A stretch of 64,000 nucleotides of DNA from Arthrobacter rhizophilus. Lineage in GTDB: Bacteria; Actinomycetota; Actinomycetes; Actinomycetales; Micrococcaceae. The notes below the pieces were generated by a model that ran no database searches, had not been told where the DNA came from, and worked only from the letters and a program-made list of their open reading frames with translations. Below are positions 23,271-31,450 of the stretch, in pieces. Within the stretch, counting starts at the first letter, position 1. Each line of letters begins with the position of its first letter. Location of the stretch: assembly GCF_026241105.1 (NCBI RefSeq), contig NZ_JAPFFT010000013.1, forward strand, positions 1 through 64,000, given 5' to 3'. A program made the position numbers and the translations under genes.

Positions 23271-23480
23271 ATGGAACGCGACAAGATTCTGGAACATGAC
23301 ACAACCCTGGAACACGCACTGGACGTAGCGCGCGCCAACTTCAAAGAAGCCCAGCGCCTGCTCGACGAAGCCAAGTCGGGATTCGCGGCGGGGGATATCG
23401 CCGAGGACCGCGTTGTCCAGCTGGAGTCACTTCTACAACTCGCAGCCGAAGACTTGAAACGGGTCACCAGGGAGCAATAA
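23271..23480 (+). CDS. Small hypothetical helical protein
   Basis: A 69-residue acidic protein without recognised family. It is almost entirely predicted helix with heptad-like spacing (RDKILEHDTTLEHALDVARAN; LLQLAAEDLKRV), so it may form a coiled coil or helical hairpin. There are no cysteines, signal peptide or membrane span. The ATG at 23271 follows a 12-bp inverted repeat, and the usual ribosome-binding sequence is weak (GAATGGAC). Moderate support only. Confidence 0.55.
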   Translation: MERDKILEHDTTLEHALDVARANFKEAQRLLDEAKSGFAAGDIAEDRVVQLESLLQLAAEDLKRVTREQ

Positions 23481-23615
23481 CCGGCTGCTCGAGTGGCCCG
23501 CGCGGTGATTATTCCGACACAGTGACTTGTCCTCCACACTGTGGATATCGGGGCGGGTTATCGGTGCCCTGACCTAGTCTCAAGGGACGTATTCCTCCTC
23601 GAAAGGAACCATCCC

Positions 23616-24416
23616 TTGAGCACCACTTGGGCTGCATATCGACGTGCCCGCCGCCGGTCCCGTCAGGCCTGGGTGCTGCTGATTGTGTTGATCGCGGGTG
23701 CACTTGGCGGCGTTGCATGGTTCTTCACCGATGGCCAGTTCGCCGTCGCTGAAGCCCCGGGCAATGGACCCAAGGAAGCGCCCGTCTTCGACCCTTCCTG
23801 GATGAAGCCGGTGGAGCCCGTCCAGCCAGTCCCCGTCGATTCAGCCGTCGATGCGCTGGAGACGCTGCCCGTGAAGGGGCGCGCCGTCAAAGACAACTAC
23901 GACCGCAACGAATTCGGCCAGGCGTGGCTCGACGTCGACCGGAACGGCTGCGATACCCGCAACGACATCCTGAGGCGGGATCTTACGGCAGTAGAGTTCA
24001 CTGCAGGCTCCAAATGCAGGGTTGCGTCTGGAGAGCTCCGCGAGCCCTACGTCGGGCAGGACGTCCAATTCCGCAGGGGATCCGAAAGCAGCGCAGCCGT
24101 GCAGATCGACCACGTGGTCGCCCTCGGCGATGCCTGGCAGAAGGGTGCCCAACAGCTCACTGCGAAGCAACGTCAAAGCCTCGCCAATGATCCCCTCAAC
24201 CTCATTGCTGTCGACGGCGCCGCCAACGTGAAGAAGAGTGCCAGCGACGCCGCAAGCTGGCTACCCGCGAACAAGGGCTTTCGTTGCCATTACGTGGCCC
24301 GGCAGATCTCCGTGAAGGCCGCGTACCGGCTCTGGGTCACCCAAGCCGAGAAAGACGCCATGAAGCGCGTCCTGGACTCGTGCCCGGGCCAGCAGACCAT
24401 CAGGGCGATGGAGTAG
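23616..24416 (+). CDS. Membrane-anchored or secreted HNH nuclease (DUF1524-like)
   Basis: A 266-residue protein with a basic N-terminus and one hydrophobic span (about 19-37), then an extracytoplasmic domain. The domain carries an HNH-type core: IDHVVALGDAW (164-174), NDPLNLIAVDG (191-201) and KKSASDAASWLP, followed by CHYVARQISVKAAYRLWV. This matches the HNH/DUF1524 domain of secreted actinobacterial nucleases. I chose TTG 23616 because AAAGGAA lies eight bases upstream; the open frame reaches back to 23541. It is convergent with the acyltransferase gene, overlapping by 17 bases. It probably degrades external DNA for nutrition or competition. Confidence 0.82.
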   Translation: MSTTWAAYRRARRRSRQAWVLLIVLIAGALGGVAWFFTDGQFAVAEAPGNGPKEAPVFDPSWMKPVEPVQPVPVDSAVDALETLPVKGRAVKDNYDRNEFGQAWLDVDRNGCDTRNDILRRDLTAVEFTAGSKCRVASGELREPYVGQDVQFRRGSESSAAVQIDHVVALGDAWQKGAQQLTAKQRQSLANDPLNLIAVDGAANVKKSASDAASWLPANKGFRCHYVARQISVKAAYRLWVTQAEKDAMKRVLDSCPGQQTIRAME

Positions 24417-25266
24417 TGGTATGGTTCCCGGTCGACGGAGGAAGCACCAAGCGGCCGTGGCCAAGTTGCCAGACCCCGCCGTCGTCGATCCTTTCCAGGA
24501 CCACGCGCTGAAGCGACGTCTCGCGGGGCAGCCCGGCAAGGCTTTTCATGTCCCGGTGCCGGAAGGTGAAGTAGACGGCGTCGCTCGGGGCATCAGAGCA
24601 GCGGTCCAGGGTGAACCGGCGGGCAAATGCGGCGATGTTGCTGTCCGGTAGTTTGCGGGCAAGGTAGGGGTCCAGCATCCAGGAGTCGCAGCTCGCGACG
24701 GCAACGGCTTTGTCCGGGAAGTGGCGGTCAAGGAACTCCCGGGCGTGGTTGAAACTCGCGTCCACGAGGGCAGGGGAGAGGCCTCCATCCTCGGGAATAT
24801 GAACGCCTAGCATCCATTGATCGTCCACATCGGAGTGATCTGCTGTGTCGTGGCGGACAAGGTGGAACTGCAAGCGGCCGATCCGGAAGATGTTTCCCGC
24901 CATGTGCAGCGTCAACCAGGCCCACGTGTCCAGACCGAAGCGTCCGTGAACCCGTCGGTTGATGCGAAGGTTCAGTCCCACGTCGGCGAGGATCGCGGCC
25001 GAAGATTCCCGCGGGATGCCGAGGGAAAGGTGATGGCTGTTGACCACGGGCGCAAAGCGGAGGAGCGCCTCGATCCAGTCCGTTTCCGTGCAGCCGTCCG
25101 CCGAGGCGGACTCGGTGGGAAAGGCGCCCAGACGGGCATCCAGGACGGCAAGAGCCCGTCGTGTTCCGTCTCCGGGCGGTGACGCCAGCAGCGCCGCGCA
25201 CGCCAAGGCGTCCTCGCCGTGGATGTCGAGGAGCCTGAACAATTCGTCCTGTGCGATGCCGCTCAT
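24400..25266 (-). CDS. Acyltransferase domain-containing protein (NAT_N/GNAT_C-like)
   Basis: A 288-residue protein that resembles the actinobacterial group annotated as acyltransferase domain-containing, built of an N-terminal helical domain and a GNAT-like C-terminal domain. Landmarks are GRFGLDTWAWLTLHMAGNIFRIGRLQFHL (roughly 109-137), GVHIPEDGGLSPALVDAS, and CDSWMLDPYLARKLP, where the Cys-Asp-Ser-Trp segment is typical. Substrate unknown. Its ATG lies three bases downstream of the def stop, so the two are probably co-transcribed, although the functions are not obviously linked. Confidence 0.72.
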   Translation of the reverse strand: MSGIAQDELFRLLDIHGEDALACAALLASPPGDGTRRALAVLDARLGAFPTESASADGCTETDWIEALLRFAPVVNSHHLSLGIPRESSAAILADVGLNLRINRRVHGRFGLDTWAWLTLHMAGNIFRIGRLQFHLVRHDTADHSDVDDQWMLGVHIPEDGGLSPALVDASFNHAREFLDRHFPDKAVAVASCDSWMLDPYLARKLPDSNIAAFARRFTLDRCSDAPSDAVYFTFRHRDMKSLAGLPRETSLQRVVLERIDDGGVWQLGHGRLVLPPSTGNHTTTPSP

Positions 25267-25269
25267 CAG

Positions 25270-25842
25270 TCAGTGCCCGAAGGGATCCGGATCGACGCCC
25301 GGCATCCAGGTCAAGCCGGGGACTCCCCAGCCGTTCTTCTTGGCCTGCTTCAGGGCCTTCTTGGCATAACGGTCAACGAGGCGATTCACATAGAGCTTGC
25401 CGTCCAGATGGTCGAATTCGTGCTGCATAACCCTGGCGAACCAACCTGTCGCCACGAAATCCACCGGGTTGCCGTAGCCGTCGAACCCTTGGACGCGGGC
25501 CCACTCGGCCCTCTGCAGGGGGTAATGCTCCCCGGGGAAAGACAAGCAGCCTTCTACGTCTTCCTCCGGATCCGGAAGGGTGCCGGGGATCTTGGAGAGG
25601 GTGAGAACCGGGTTCACCAGGACGCCTTCGTCTGGTGCGTCGTCGTCATTGGCGTATTTGAAGATGAAGATTCGTTTGGCGACTCCCACCTGGGGTGCGG
25701 CCAGTCCGACGCCGTTTGCGGCTTCGTTCGTCTCGAACATGTCGGCAATCAATGTGCGCAGTTCGTCGTCGAACACTTCGACCTCGCTTGCCCGGCGGTG
25801 GAGTACGGGCTCGCCCCAGATGGTGACTGGCAGGACGGTCAT
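25270..25842 (-). CDS. def: Peptide deformylase
   Basis: A 190-residue metalloenzyme that removes the formyl group from new proteins. The three motifs are present: GVGLAAPQVG, EGCLSFP (metal Cys) and QHEFDHLDG (two metal His and catalytic Glu). An insertion between the first two motifs (NDDDAPDEGV...LPDPEEDV) is common in actinobacteria. ATG 25842 has AGAGGAA upstream; the frame to 25953 would run into the region before the tRNA-His. It heads a minus-strand pair with the acyltransferase gene. Confidence 0.95.
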   Translation of the reverse strand: MTVLPVTIWGEPVLHRRASEVEVFDDELRTLIADMFETNEAANGVGLAAPQVGVAKRIFIFKYANDDDAPDEGVLVNPVLTLSKIPGTLPDPEEDVEGCLSFPGEHYPLQRAEWARVQGFDGYGNPVDFVATGWFARVMQHEFDHLDGKLYVNRLVDRYAKKALKQAKKNGWGVPGLTWMPGVDPDPFGH

Positions 25843-25972
25843 GTCAGGTGTTCCTCTGGTTCTCGGGTCTGGAAGACTGGATGGCGGAAATCGGCCCGGA
25901 CAAAGCAAAGGCCGCACTGGATAACCAGTACGGCCTTTGGCTGCGATCGGCAAACTACACCGATCTCATGAG

Positions 25973-26046
25973 GGTGAGCGACGGGGGTTGAACCCGCGAC
26001 CTCCTGGACCACAACCAGGCGCTCTGCCAACTGAGCTACGCCCACC
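25973..26046 (-). tRNA. tRNA-His (anticodon GTG)
   Basis: On the minus strand the acceptor GTGGGCG pairs with CGCTCAC (one G-T wobble). The extra G at position -1 (26046) faces the discriminator C (25973), the hallmark of tRNA-His. The anticodon loop contains GTG. CCA is not encoded. Confidence 0.94.
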
Positions 26047-26176
26047 ATGCGCCTTTGACCGCTTTCGGAATGACCCGGCAGCTGCGAAGGCAACGACAAA
26101 AACTATACCCCGTCTTCAGGGATGGTTTTGCCACTTTCGACCCTTTGGGTGAAATTTCCCAAAAAGGTGCCGCAGA

Positions 26177-26803
26177 TCACGTACTTGCCGGCGTCTCCGG
26201 GCCGCCAGTGACCTGCTTGGAAATCCGCTGTGCCGTTGCTGTATCCGGTCCAGGCGCCGGGACAAAGACCGCTTCGCGGTAGTAACGCAGTTCGTCGATG
26301 GAGTCCTTGATGTCTCCGAGCGCACGGTGACCACCATGTTTGGCGGGGGACTGGAAATAGGCGCGGGGGAACCAGCGGCGCGAGAGTTCCTTGATGGTGC
26401 TGACGTCGATGACCCGATAGTGAAGGTGTTCGACGATGTTGGGCATATCGCGCGCGAGGAACATGCGGTCTGTTCCGACCGAGTTGCCCCCGAGCGGTGC
26501 CTTCTTGGGGTCGGGCACCCACTTCTCGATGTACTCAAGGACGATTGCTTCGGCCTCGGCCATGGTCTTGCCATGGGGGAGTTCGTCCAGGAGCTTTGAA
26601 CGGGTATGCATGTCGCGGACGAAGTCGTTCATCTGCTCGAGAGCGGTGTCTTCGGGTTTGATGACCACGTCCACGCCATCACCCAGGATGTTGAGGTCCG
26701 AATCTGTGACCAAGGCCGCTACCTCGATCAGGGCGTCGTTTTCAAGGTCAAGACCAGTCATCTCGCAGTCGATCCAGACGATGCGTTCATTAGTAATAGG
26801 CAC
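26177..26803 (-). CDS. orn: Oligoribonuclease
   Basis: A 208-residue DEDDh exonuclease that degrades two- to five-base RNAs including pGpG. The catalytic residues are visible: Asp and Glu in IVWIDCEMTGLD (8-19), a third Asp in NSVGTDRMFL, and HRALGDIKDS holding the His and last Asp. The family stretch YRVIDVSTIKELSRRW is present. The C-terminal 25 residues (PAPGPDTATAQ...) are variable. It stands alone between tRNA-His and the mannosyltransferase cluster. Confidence 0.95.
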   Translation of the reverse strand: MPITNERIVWIDCEMTGLDLENDALIEVAALVTDSDLNILGDGVDVVIKPEDTALEQMNDFVRDMHTRSKLLDELPHGKTMAEAEAIVLEYIEKWVPDPKKAPLGGNSVGTDRMFLARDMPNIVEHLHYRVIDVSTIKELSRRWFPRAYFQSPAKHGGHRALGDIKDSIDELRYYREAVFVPAPGPDTATAQRISKQVTGGPETPAST

Positions 26804-26954
26804 GCGCCCAGCCTACCGTTTGGCCGCATGGGAAGCGTGGCGGGGCGCTCGATTCCGCGTTTGAGGCGTACTCCGGCTGGTAAACTGGGCCGTTGTCGAG
26901 CGGTTATTGCCTGCCTCGACGAGCTGGACCAATGTACGTAGGGACTGGAATATC

Positions 26955-28580
26955 ATGACGGCAGGCGGATCGGGCGTGGGCACCTCAAACAGCCGGGATG
27001 ACGCAAAGGAACCAGCCCTGCCGTCTGAGACGATCGCCGAGGGTCTCCATTCCCCGAACAGTGGGCATACGGACGACGGTACCGCAAGCCAAGTCAAGGC
27101 CTACGTGGCCATCTGGGAGGGGTTCTTCGGATCCCTCATGATCTTCGCTGGTTCGATCGGCGCCGGCTGGATCGCCAACGGATCCCCCATGTTCAGGCAC
27201 CCGGTTGTCATCGCTCTGCGCACCGAGGGCTGGGGCGTTACAACCTCCACCATCTTGCTGACGGCCGGGGCCATGCTTTTGGTCAGGTCCTGGTTGCGGC
27301 TGGGGCAAAGGCTCAAAGATTGGGGGCCAGGCTCGCTCAGATCGGTGGTCGTGGCGGTCGCGGCGTGGGCCGCGCCGATGATGTTCGCGGTGCCCATCTA
27401 TTCGCGGGACGTGTACGCCTACACCGGCCAAGGCAGGCTGGTTTTGGAGGGCCAAAACCCCTACACCGCCGGTATTTCCTCGCTCAGCAACTGGTTTTCC
27501 CTCGGTGCCGACCCGGCCTGGGCTGAAGCCAAGACCCCCTATGGGCCATATTTCCTGTGGCTTGCGAGGTGGGTGGTGGGCATCACCGACGCCCAGCCCG
27601 ATTTTTCCGTCTTGCTCTTTCGAGTTTTGGCGATGGCGGGAGTGCTGCTCTGCGTGGTGTACGTTCCCAAGCTGGCCGAGCTGCACGGGATCAATCCGGG
27701 CCGTGCGCTGTGGATCGCTGTTGCGAATCCGCTCTTTCTCATCAGCTTTGTAGCCAGTGCCCATAACGATGCCTTGATGGTGGGCCTGGCGGTGGCAGGA
27801 ATGTACTTTGCCGCCACCGGCCGCCATATCACCGGTCTATTACTGGTCACGGCTTCCATCGGAATCAAGCCGATCACAGTGCTTCTCCTGCCTTTCATCG
27901 GCCTCATGTGGGCTGGCCCGGCCGCGAGTTGGACCCGCAAGTTCCTGTTCTGGGGCGCGACTGCGGCCATAAGCTTCGGTGTGTTGGGCGTGAGCGGAAT
28001 CCCCTACAACCTTGGTTTTGGGTGGGTCTGGGCCATCCTCGATCCCACCCCCGGTTACACCGGATATTCGCCTTCCGGTTTCCTCGGCCAGCAGCTCGAG
28101 TTGACCGCGAACCTCTTGGGCCTGCCAGGGCCGGCTGTGGCCACGGGGCTCCGTACGCTCATGAAGTGGGTCGGAATGGCACTGGTGGTGGTCCTGATGT
28201 TCCGGGGCGACTATTCGCGACTGGTGCGGCGGGCGGCCCTGGGGTTTGCCGCCGTCGTCATGCTTTCCCCCATCATCCAGCCGTGGTACATCCTGTGGTT
28301 CATCCCGCTGCTCGCCGTCACAGGCATCAGGGACGACTGGCAGATCAAGTCCCTTTATGTCGCTATCACGTTCTTCGTGGCCTTCGGCGCGCAGGACCAG
28401 ATTTCGGTGCTGTCCTTTGTGGAGATGAACGTCAAGGTGTCTTCCCTCGCCTTCGTGGTGGCGGTGGGATTCACGATCTACTTGATGGTCCTCGACGTGC
28501 ACACCCGCAGACTACTGATCCAGTCCACTCCCATGGAACTCCTCCGCAGGCTCGAGCGAAGGCTCAGGCGCCCCGAATAG
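26955..28580 (+). CDS. Polyprenol-phosphate-mannose-dependent alpha-(1,6)-mannosyltransferase, MptB-like (copy 1)
   Basis: A 541-residue membrane protein with about a dozen hydrophobic spans and the GT-C layout. The first external loop reads YSRDVYAYTGQGRLVLEGQNPYT, carrying the acidic motif used by GT-C enzymes. FVASAHNDALMVGLAVAG and IGIKPITVLLLPF are typical of the MptA/MptB mannosyltransferases that build lipomannan or lipoglycan backbones from polyprenol-phosphate mannose. ATG 26955 is preferred to 26907. The gene is convergent with a GT87-like gene, overlapping by 17 bases. A second copy lies at 31451. Confidence 0.87.
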   Translation: MTAGGSGVGTSNSRDDAKEPALPSETIAEGLHSPNSGHTDDGTASQVKAYVAIWEGFFGSLMIFAGSIGAGWIANGSPMFRHPVVIALRTEGWGVTTSTILLTAGAMLLVRSWLRLGQRLKDWGPGSLRSVVVAVAAWAAPMMFAVPIYSRDVYAYTGQGRLVLEGQNPYTAGISSLSNWFSLGADPAWAEAKTPYGPYFLWLARWVVGITDAQPDFSVLLFRVLAMAGVLLCVVYVPKLAELHGINPGRALWIAVANPLFLISFVASAHNDALMVGLAVAGMYFAATGRHITGLLLVTASIGIKPITVLLLPFIGLMWAGPAASWTRKFLFWGATAAISFGVLGVSGIPYNLGFGWVWAILDPTPGYTGYSPSGFLGQQLELTANLLGLPGPAVATGLRTLMKWVGMALVVVLMFRGDYSRLVRRAALGFAAVVMLSPIIQPWYILWFIPLLAVTGIRDDWQIKSLYVAITFFVAFGAQDQISVLSFVEMNVKVSSLAFVVAVGFTIYLMVLDVHTRRLLIQSTPMELLRRLERRLRRPE

Positions 28581-29817
28581 CTGTCGCTGCGCCGGACTTG
28601 CGGCCGAGCTCGAGGGAGCGTTGTACAGACCACCACAGCAGGACAACCAGAAGCACATTACGCGTGGTGAGTACTGCCGCCATCACCGGGTTGGCGTGAA
28701 TGAGCGGAGTGTAGAACAGCGGGTAGATCACAAAAGTCGTCATGGCGATGCCCATGAGAAGGGCGGCGGGAACACGCCACCGGTTCCAGTCGTGGGTCAA
28801 ACCGGCGACAACCACAGGGGCCAGCCAGATGATGAATTGCGGCGAGCCCACCTTGTTGAACACGATGAACGCGGTGGTCATCATGAGGGCCCCCTCAAGA
28901 AACAGCTCTTCCGGTTCGGCTCCGCGCCTAAGTGCCCAAATCAACAGGGCTGAGCTTGCGACGGCGGCGAGCACCAGGAGGGGCTGCATCATGAATGCCG
29001 CTACATTCGCGCCCGGTCCATACACTTCCGTGGAATTGATGGCGACGTTGTCGGCGATTTTGGAGCCGTCGATGTTGAGCACGCTCAGCCAGACCCAGGG
29101 AGTCGAGAACGTGGCTTCCAATTGCATGCCGCGCTCACCTTGGTTGGTGAGGAAGTCGAGGATGTGCGGAAGCCCGCCTGAAAGGTAAGTGCCCAACGCG
29201 ACTGCCGCCGTTACGGCGGCGCCGCAGGCTATGATCTGCAGCCTGCGGCCACTCGCGATGACGATAGGCACCAGGACGGCGGCCGGCCAGACCTTGATCC
29301 AGGTGGCAATGCTGAGAAGGATCCCCGCTGCGACGGGACGAGTGGCTGCATACAGCAGGGCTACCAGGACGATGGGCGCGGTGATGCCCTCCACCCGGGC
29401 AAAGCTGAGGTAACCCATGAAGGCAGTGAAGAACAGCCACCACCAAGCGGGGGCGATGCCGGTTGTCCGGCGCGGCCCGCGGGTCAAGATGAACAATCCG
29501 GCGGCGTTGAGAACGGTGATGATCAACGTCCAGACAAGCAAGTACGGGCCCGGGCCCGCGATGTTGGCCAGGAAGATCGGAATCTGGGCGAGCACTGGAT
29601 AGACCCAAGGGCTGATCATGCCGTTGAGATCCGCAGGGTTGTAACCGTTCATTGCCCACTGGCGGTACTGCTCGGTGTCGCTGAAGGTGTGCCCGGAGAT
29701 GAAGAAGCTTGCCATCCAGCCGAGGAAGTACACATGGACTGCTGCGAAACCCCACCACACGCTGGAAGGACGGCTGAACCATGCGACGGCGGCAGGCGGC
29801 ACGGCAGCGTTGCGCAC
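28564..29817 (-). CDS. GT87-like polyprenol-phosphate-sugar glycosyltransferase (copy 1)
   Basis: A multi-span membrane protein of about 417 residues, related to the GT87/DUF2029 group that includes mycobacterial arabinan and mannan enzymes. The first external loop has FSDTEQYRQWAMNGY, with the Asp of the GT-C motif. VEGITAPIVLVALLYA and FNKVGSPQFIIWLAPVV are shared with its neighbour. The open frame runs back to 29955 but would overlap the upstream gene's end at 29852, so I propose GTG 29817 (TTG 29826 is the alternative). It is co-directional with its paralogue, probably in one operon. Confidence 0.82.
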   Translation of the reverse strand: MRNAAVPPAAVAWFSRPSSVWWGFAAVHVYFLGWMASFFISGHTFSDTEQYRQWAMNGYNPADLNGMISPWVYPVLAQIPIFLANIAGPGPYLLVWTLIITVLNAAGLFILTRGPRRTTGIAPAWWWLFFTAFMGYLSFARVEGITAPIVLVALLYAATRPVAAGILLSIATWIKVWPAAVLVPIVIASGRRLQIIACGAAVTAAVALGTYLSGGLPHILDFLTNQGERGMQLEATFSTPWVWLSVLNIDGSKIADNVAINSTEVYGPGANVAAFMMQPLLVLAAVASSALLIWALRRGAEPEELFLEGALMMTTAFIVFNKVGSPQFIIWLAPVVVAGLTHDWNRWRVPAALLMGIAMTTFVIYPLFYTPLIHANPVMAAVLTTRNVLLVVLLWWSVQRSLELGRKSGAATAIRGA

Positions 29818-29851
29818 GCGGGCCAAGCCGTCAAAGAATCGAACGGAAATC

Positions 29852-31102
29852 TCAGGACTCCTTGGCAGCGGCGGCCGGTTCGTTGGCCGGGATCTTTTTG
29901 CCCAAAAGGTACAGCCGGCGAACGGACCAGCAAAAGAGCACAACCAGCAGGACATTGCGGACGGTCAAAACGAAGGCCATCCAAGGGTTGTTGTGGCTGA
30001 GGGCATCGTAGAAGAGGGGGTAGATGAAGTATGTGGCCACCGCAATTGCGATGAGCATGGCCGCTGGGACCCGCCATTCCTTCCAGCTATGCGCGAGCCC
30101 GACGGCGACAGCTGGCGCCAGCCAGACCATGAACTGTGGGGATCCGACCTTGTTGAATACCACGAACGCCGTGGCCATGGTTAGGGAGCCGGCCAATAAC
30201 AGCTCCGTGCTGTCGGCCCCGCCGCTTCGTTTGCCATTGTGAAGTGCCCAGAATGTCAGGGCAGCGACCAGGAGTGCAGCCAAGACAAGGAGGGGCTGCA
30301 TCAGTTGTGACATGAAGGGTGTACCCGGGCCATCCACCTGCATCGAGTTGATGTCCGTATTCATGTACATCCTGGAGTCGCCCACATGGAGGACCGAGAG
30401 CCACAACCAAGGAGTCGTAAACGTGGCCTCCAGTTGCATCCCGCGATCGCCCTGCTGGGTGAGGAAGTTGAAGAGTTTGGGCAGCGCGCCCACGGCAGCC
30501 GTGAGGGCGACCACAAGGGCGGTGGTCAGAATCCCGGCAGCCACCACGCGGATTCTCTGCTTGACTACGGTGATCAAGGAAAGCATGACGGCGGCGGGCC
30601 AGACCTTCATCCAGGTGGCAACGCTCAGAAGGGTCGAGGCAATGAAAGGGTGGGACACTCCGTAAGCCAGGGCGATCAGCACGATTGGTGCGGTAAATCC
30701 ATCCACACGGGCGAATCCCAGCCATCCCATGATGAAGACGAAGACCAGCCACCACCATGCTGCCGGGATGGCCTCCCGGCGGCGTCCCCACCCCGTGAGC
30801 TTGGCGAGGGCTGCGCCGTCGAGCACGGTGATCATGAGCACCCACAGGAAGAAGAACGGGCCGGGACCAGCCAAGCCTGCGATGGCCATCGGTATCAGGG
30901 CAAGGACGGGGTAAACCCACGGACTGGGCCCGCCACTGAGGTTCTCATCCCGGAACCCCGCAGCAGTCCAATCCCTATAGATGAATGTGTCGCTGAAAGC
31001 TTCGCCACGCAGGGAGACGATCAAAGCGAACACGAGGAAGACCAAGTGCACAACGCAGAAGCCGGCCAGCAGACCCTTGGGGGAGTTGAGCCTTGTTTCC
31101 AA
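29852..31102 (-). CDS. GT87-like polyprenol-phosphate-sugar glycosyltransferase (copy 2)
   Basis: A membrane protein of about 416 residues paralogous to the gene downstream, sharing FSDTFIYRDW, SPWVYPVLALIP, VDGFTAPIVLIALAYG, ATWMKVWPAAVML and FNKVGSPQFMVWLAP. It should move sugars from a lipid carrier on the outer face of the membrane. The start is weak: the first available codon is TTG 31102 with no ribosome-binding site, so the true N-terminus may differ. It is divergent from the second MptB-like gene. The donor sugar cannot be read from sequence; mannose is likely from context. Confidence 0.82.
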   Translation of the reverse strand: METRLNSPKGLLAGFCVVHLVFLVFALIVSLRGEAFSDTFIYRDWTAAGFRDENLSGGPSPWVYPVLALIPMAIAGLAGPGPFFFLWVLMITVLDGAALAKLTGWGRRREAIPAAWWWLVFVFIMGWLGFARVDGFTAPIVLIALAYGVSHPFIASTLLSVATWMKVWPAAVMLSLITVVKQRIRVVAAGILTTALVVALTAAVGALPKLFNFLTQQGDRGMQLEATFTTPWLWLSVLHVGDSRMYMNTDINSMQVDGPGTPFMSQLMQPLLVLAALLVAALTFWALHNGKRSGGADSTELLLAGSLTMATAFVVFNKVGSPQFMVWLAPAVAVGLAHSWKEWRVPAAMLIAIAVATYFIYPLFYDALSHNNPWMAFVLTVRNVLLVVLFCWSVRRLYLLGKKIPANEPAAAAKES

Positions 31103-31450
31103 CGAAGAGGGAATAACACGATGACGGAACCGTGTGAGCGCGCTGAAGAATGAGTCCGTGGAAATGGGAAGATCCTTGTCAGGTAGTTATCGTCACAGGG
31201 TGCCGCGAGCCGTTGCGGCGGGAGCCGCTCCAGGCAACAGCGGTTCCGTTGAAATTCATGCGGAACCGGCGTGCCTGTGAGCATTCGGCATCAAACCAGC
31301 GCCCTGTTCATCCTATCTCAGGCCAGTTTCCCAGTCCGACCCGGGGTTCGGAGGGCCCCGGGATGCCGCGGGCGGCGATGCTACAGTTGCAATAATCCAT
31401 GGCAGCCGGCATACCACGATGCGGCAGGGAACCGGACAGGATTTTGTTTA
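31103..31450. promoter_or_regulatory. Divergent region upstream of the second MptB-like gene
   Basis: These 348 bases lie between the GT87-like gene (minus) and the MptB-like gene (plus). The plus-strand frame is open back to 31271, but composition and the lack of resemblance argue against coding. No clear operator or repeat was seen; a loosely AT-rich patch near 31385-31400 and 31440-31450 may mark the plus-strand promoter. Confidence 0.4.
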
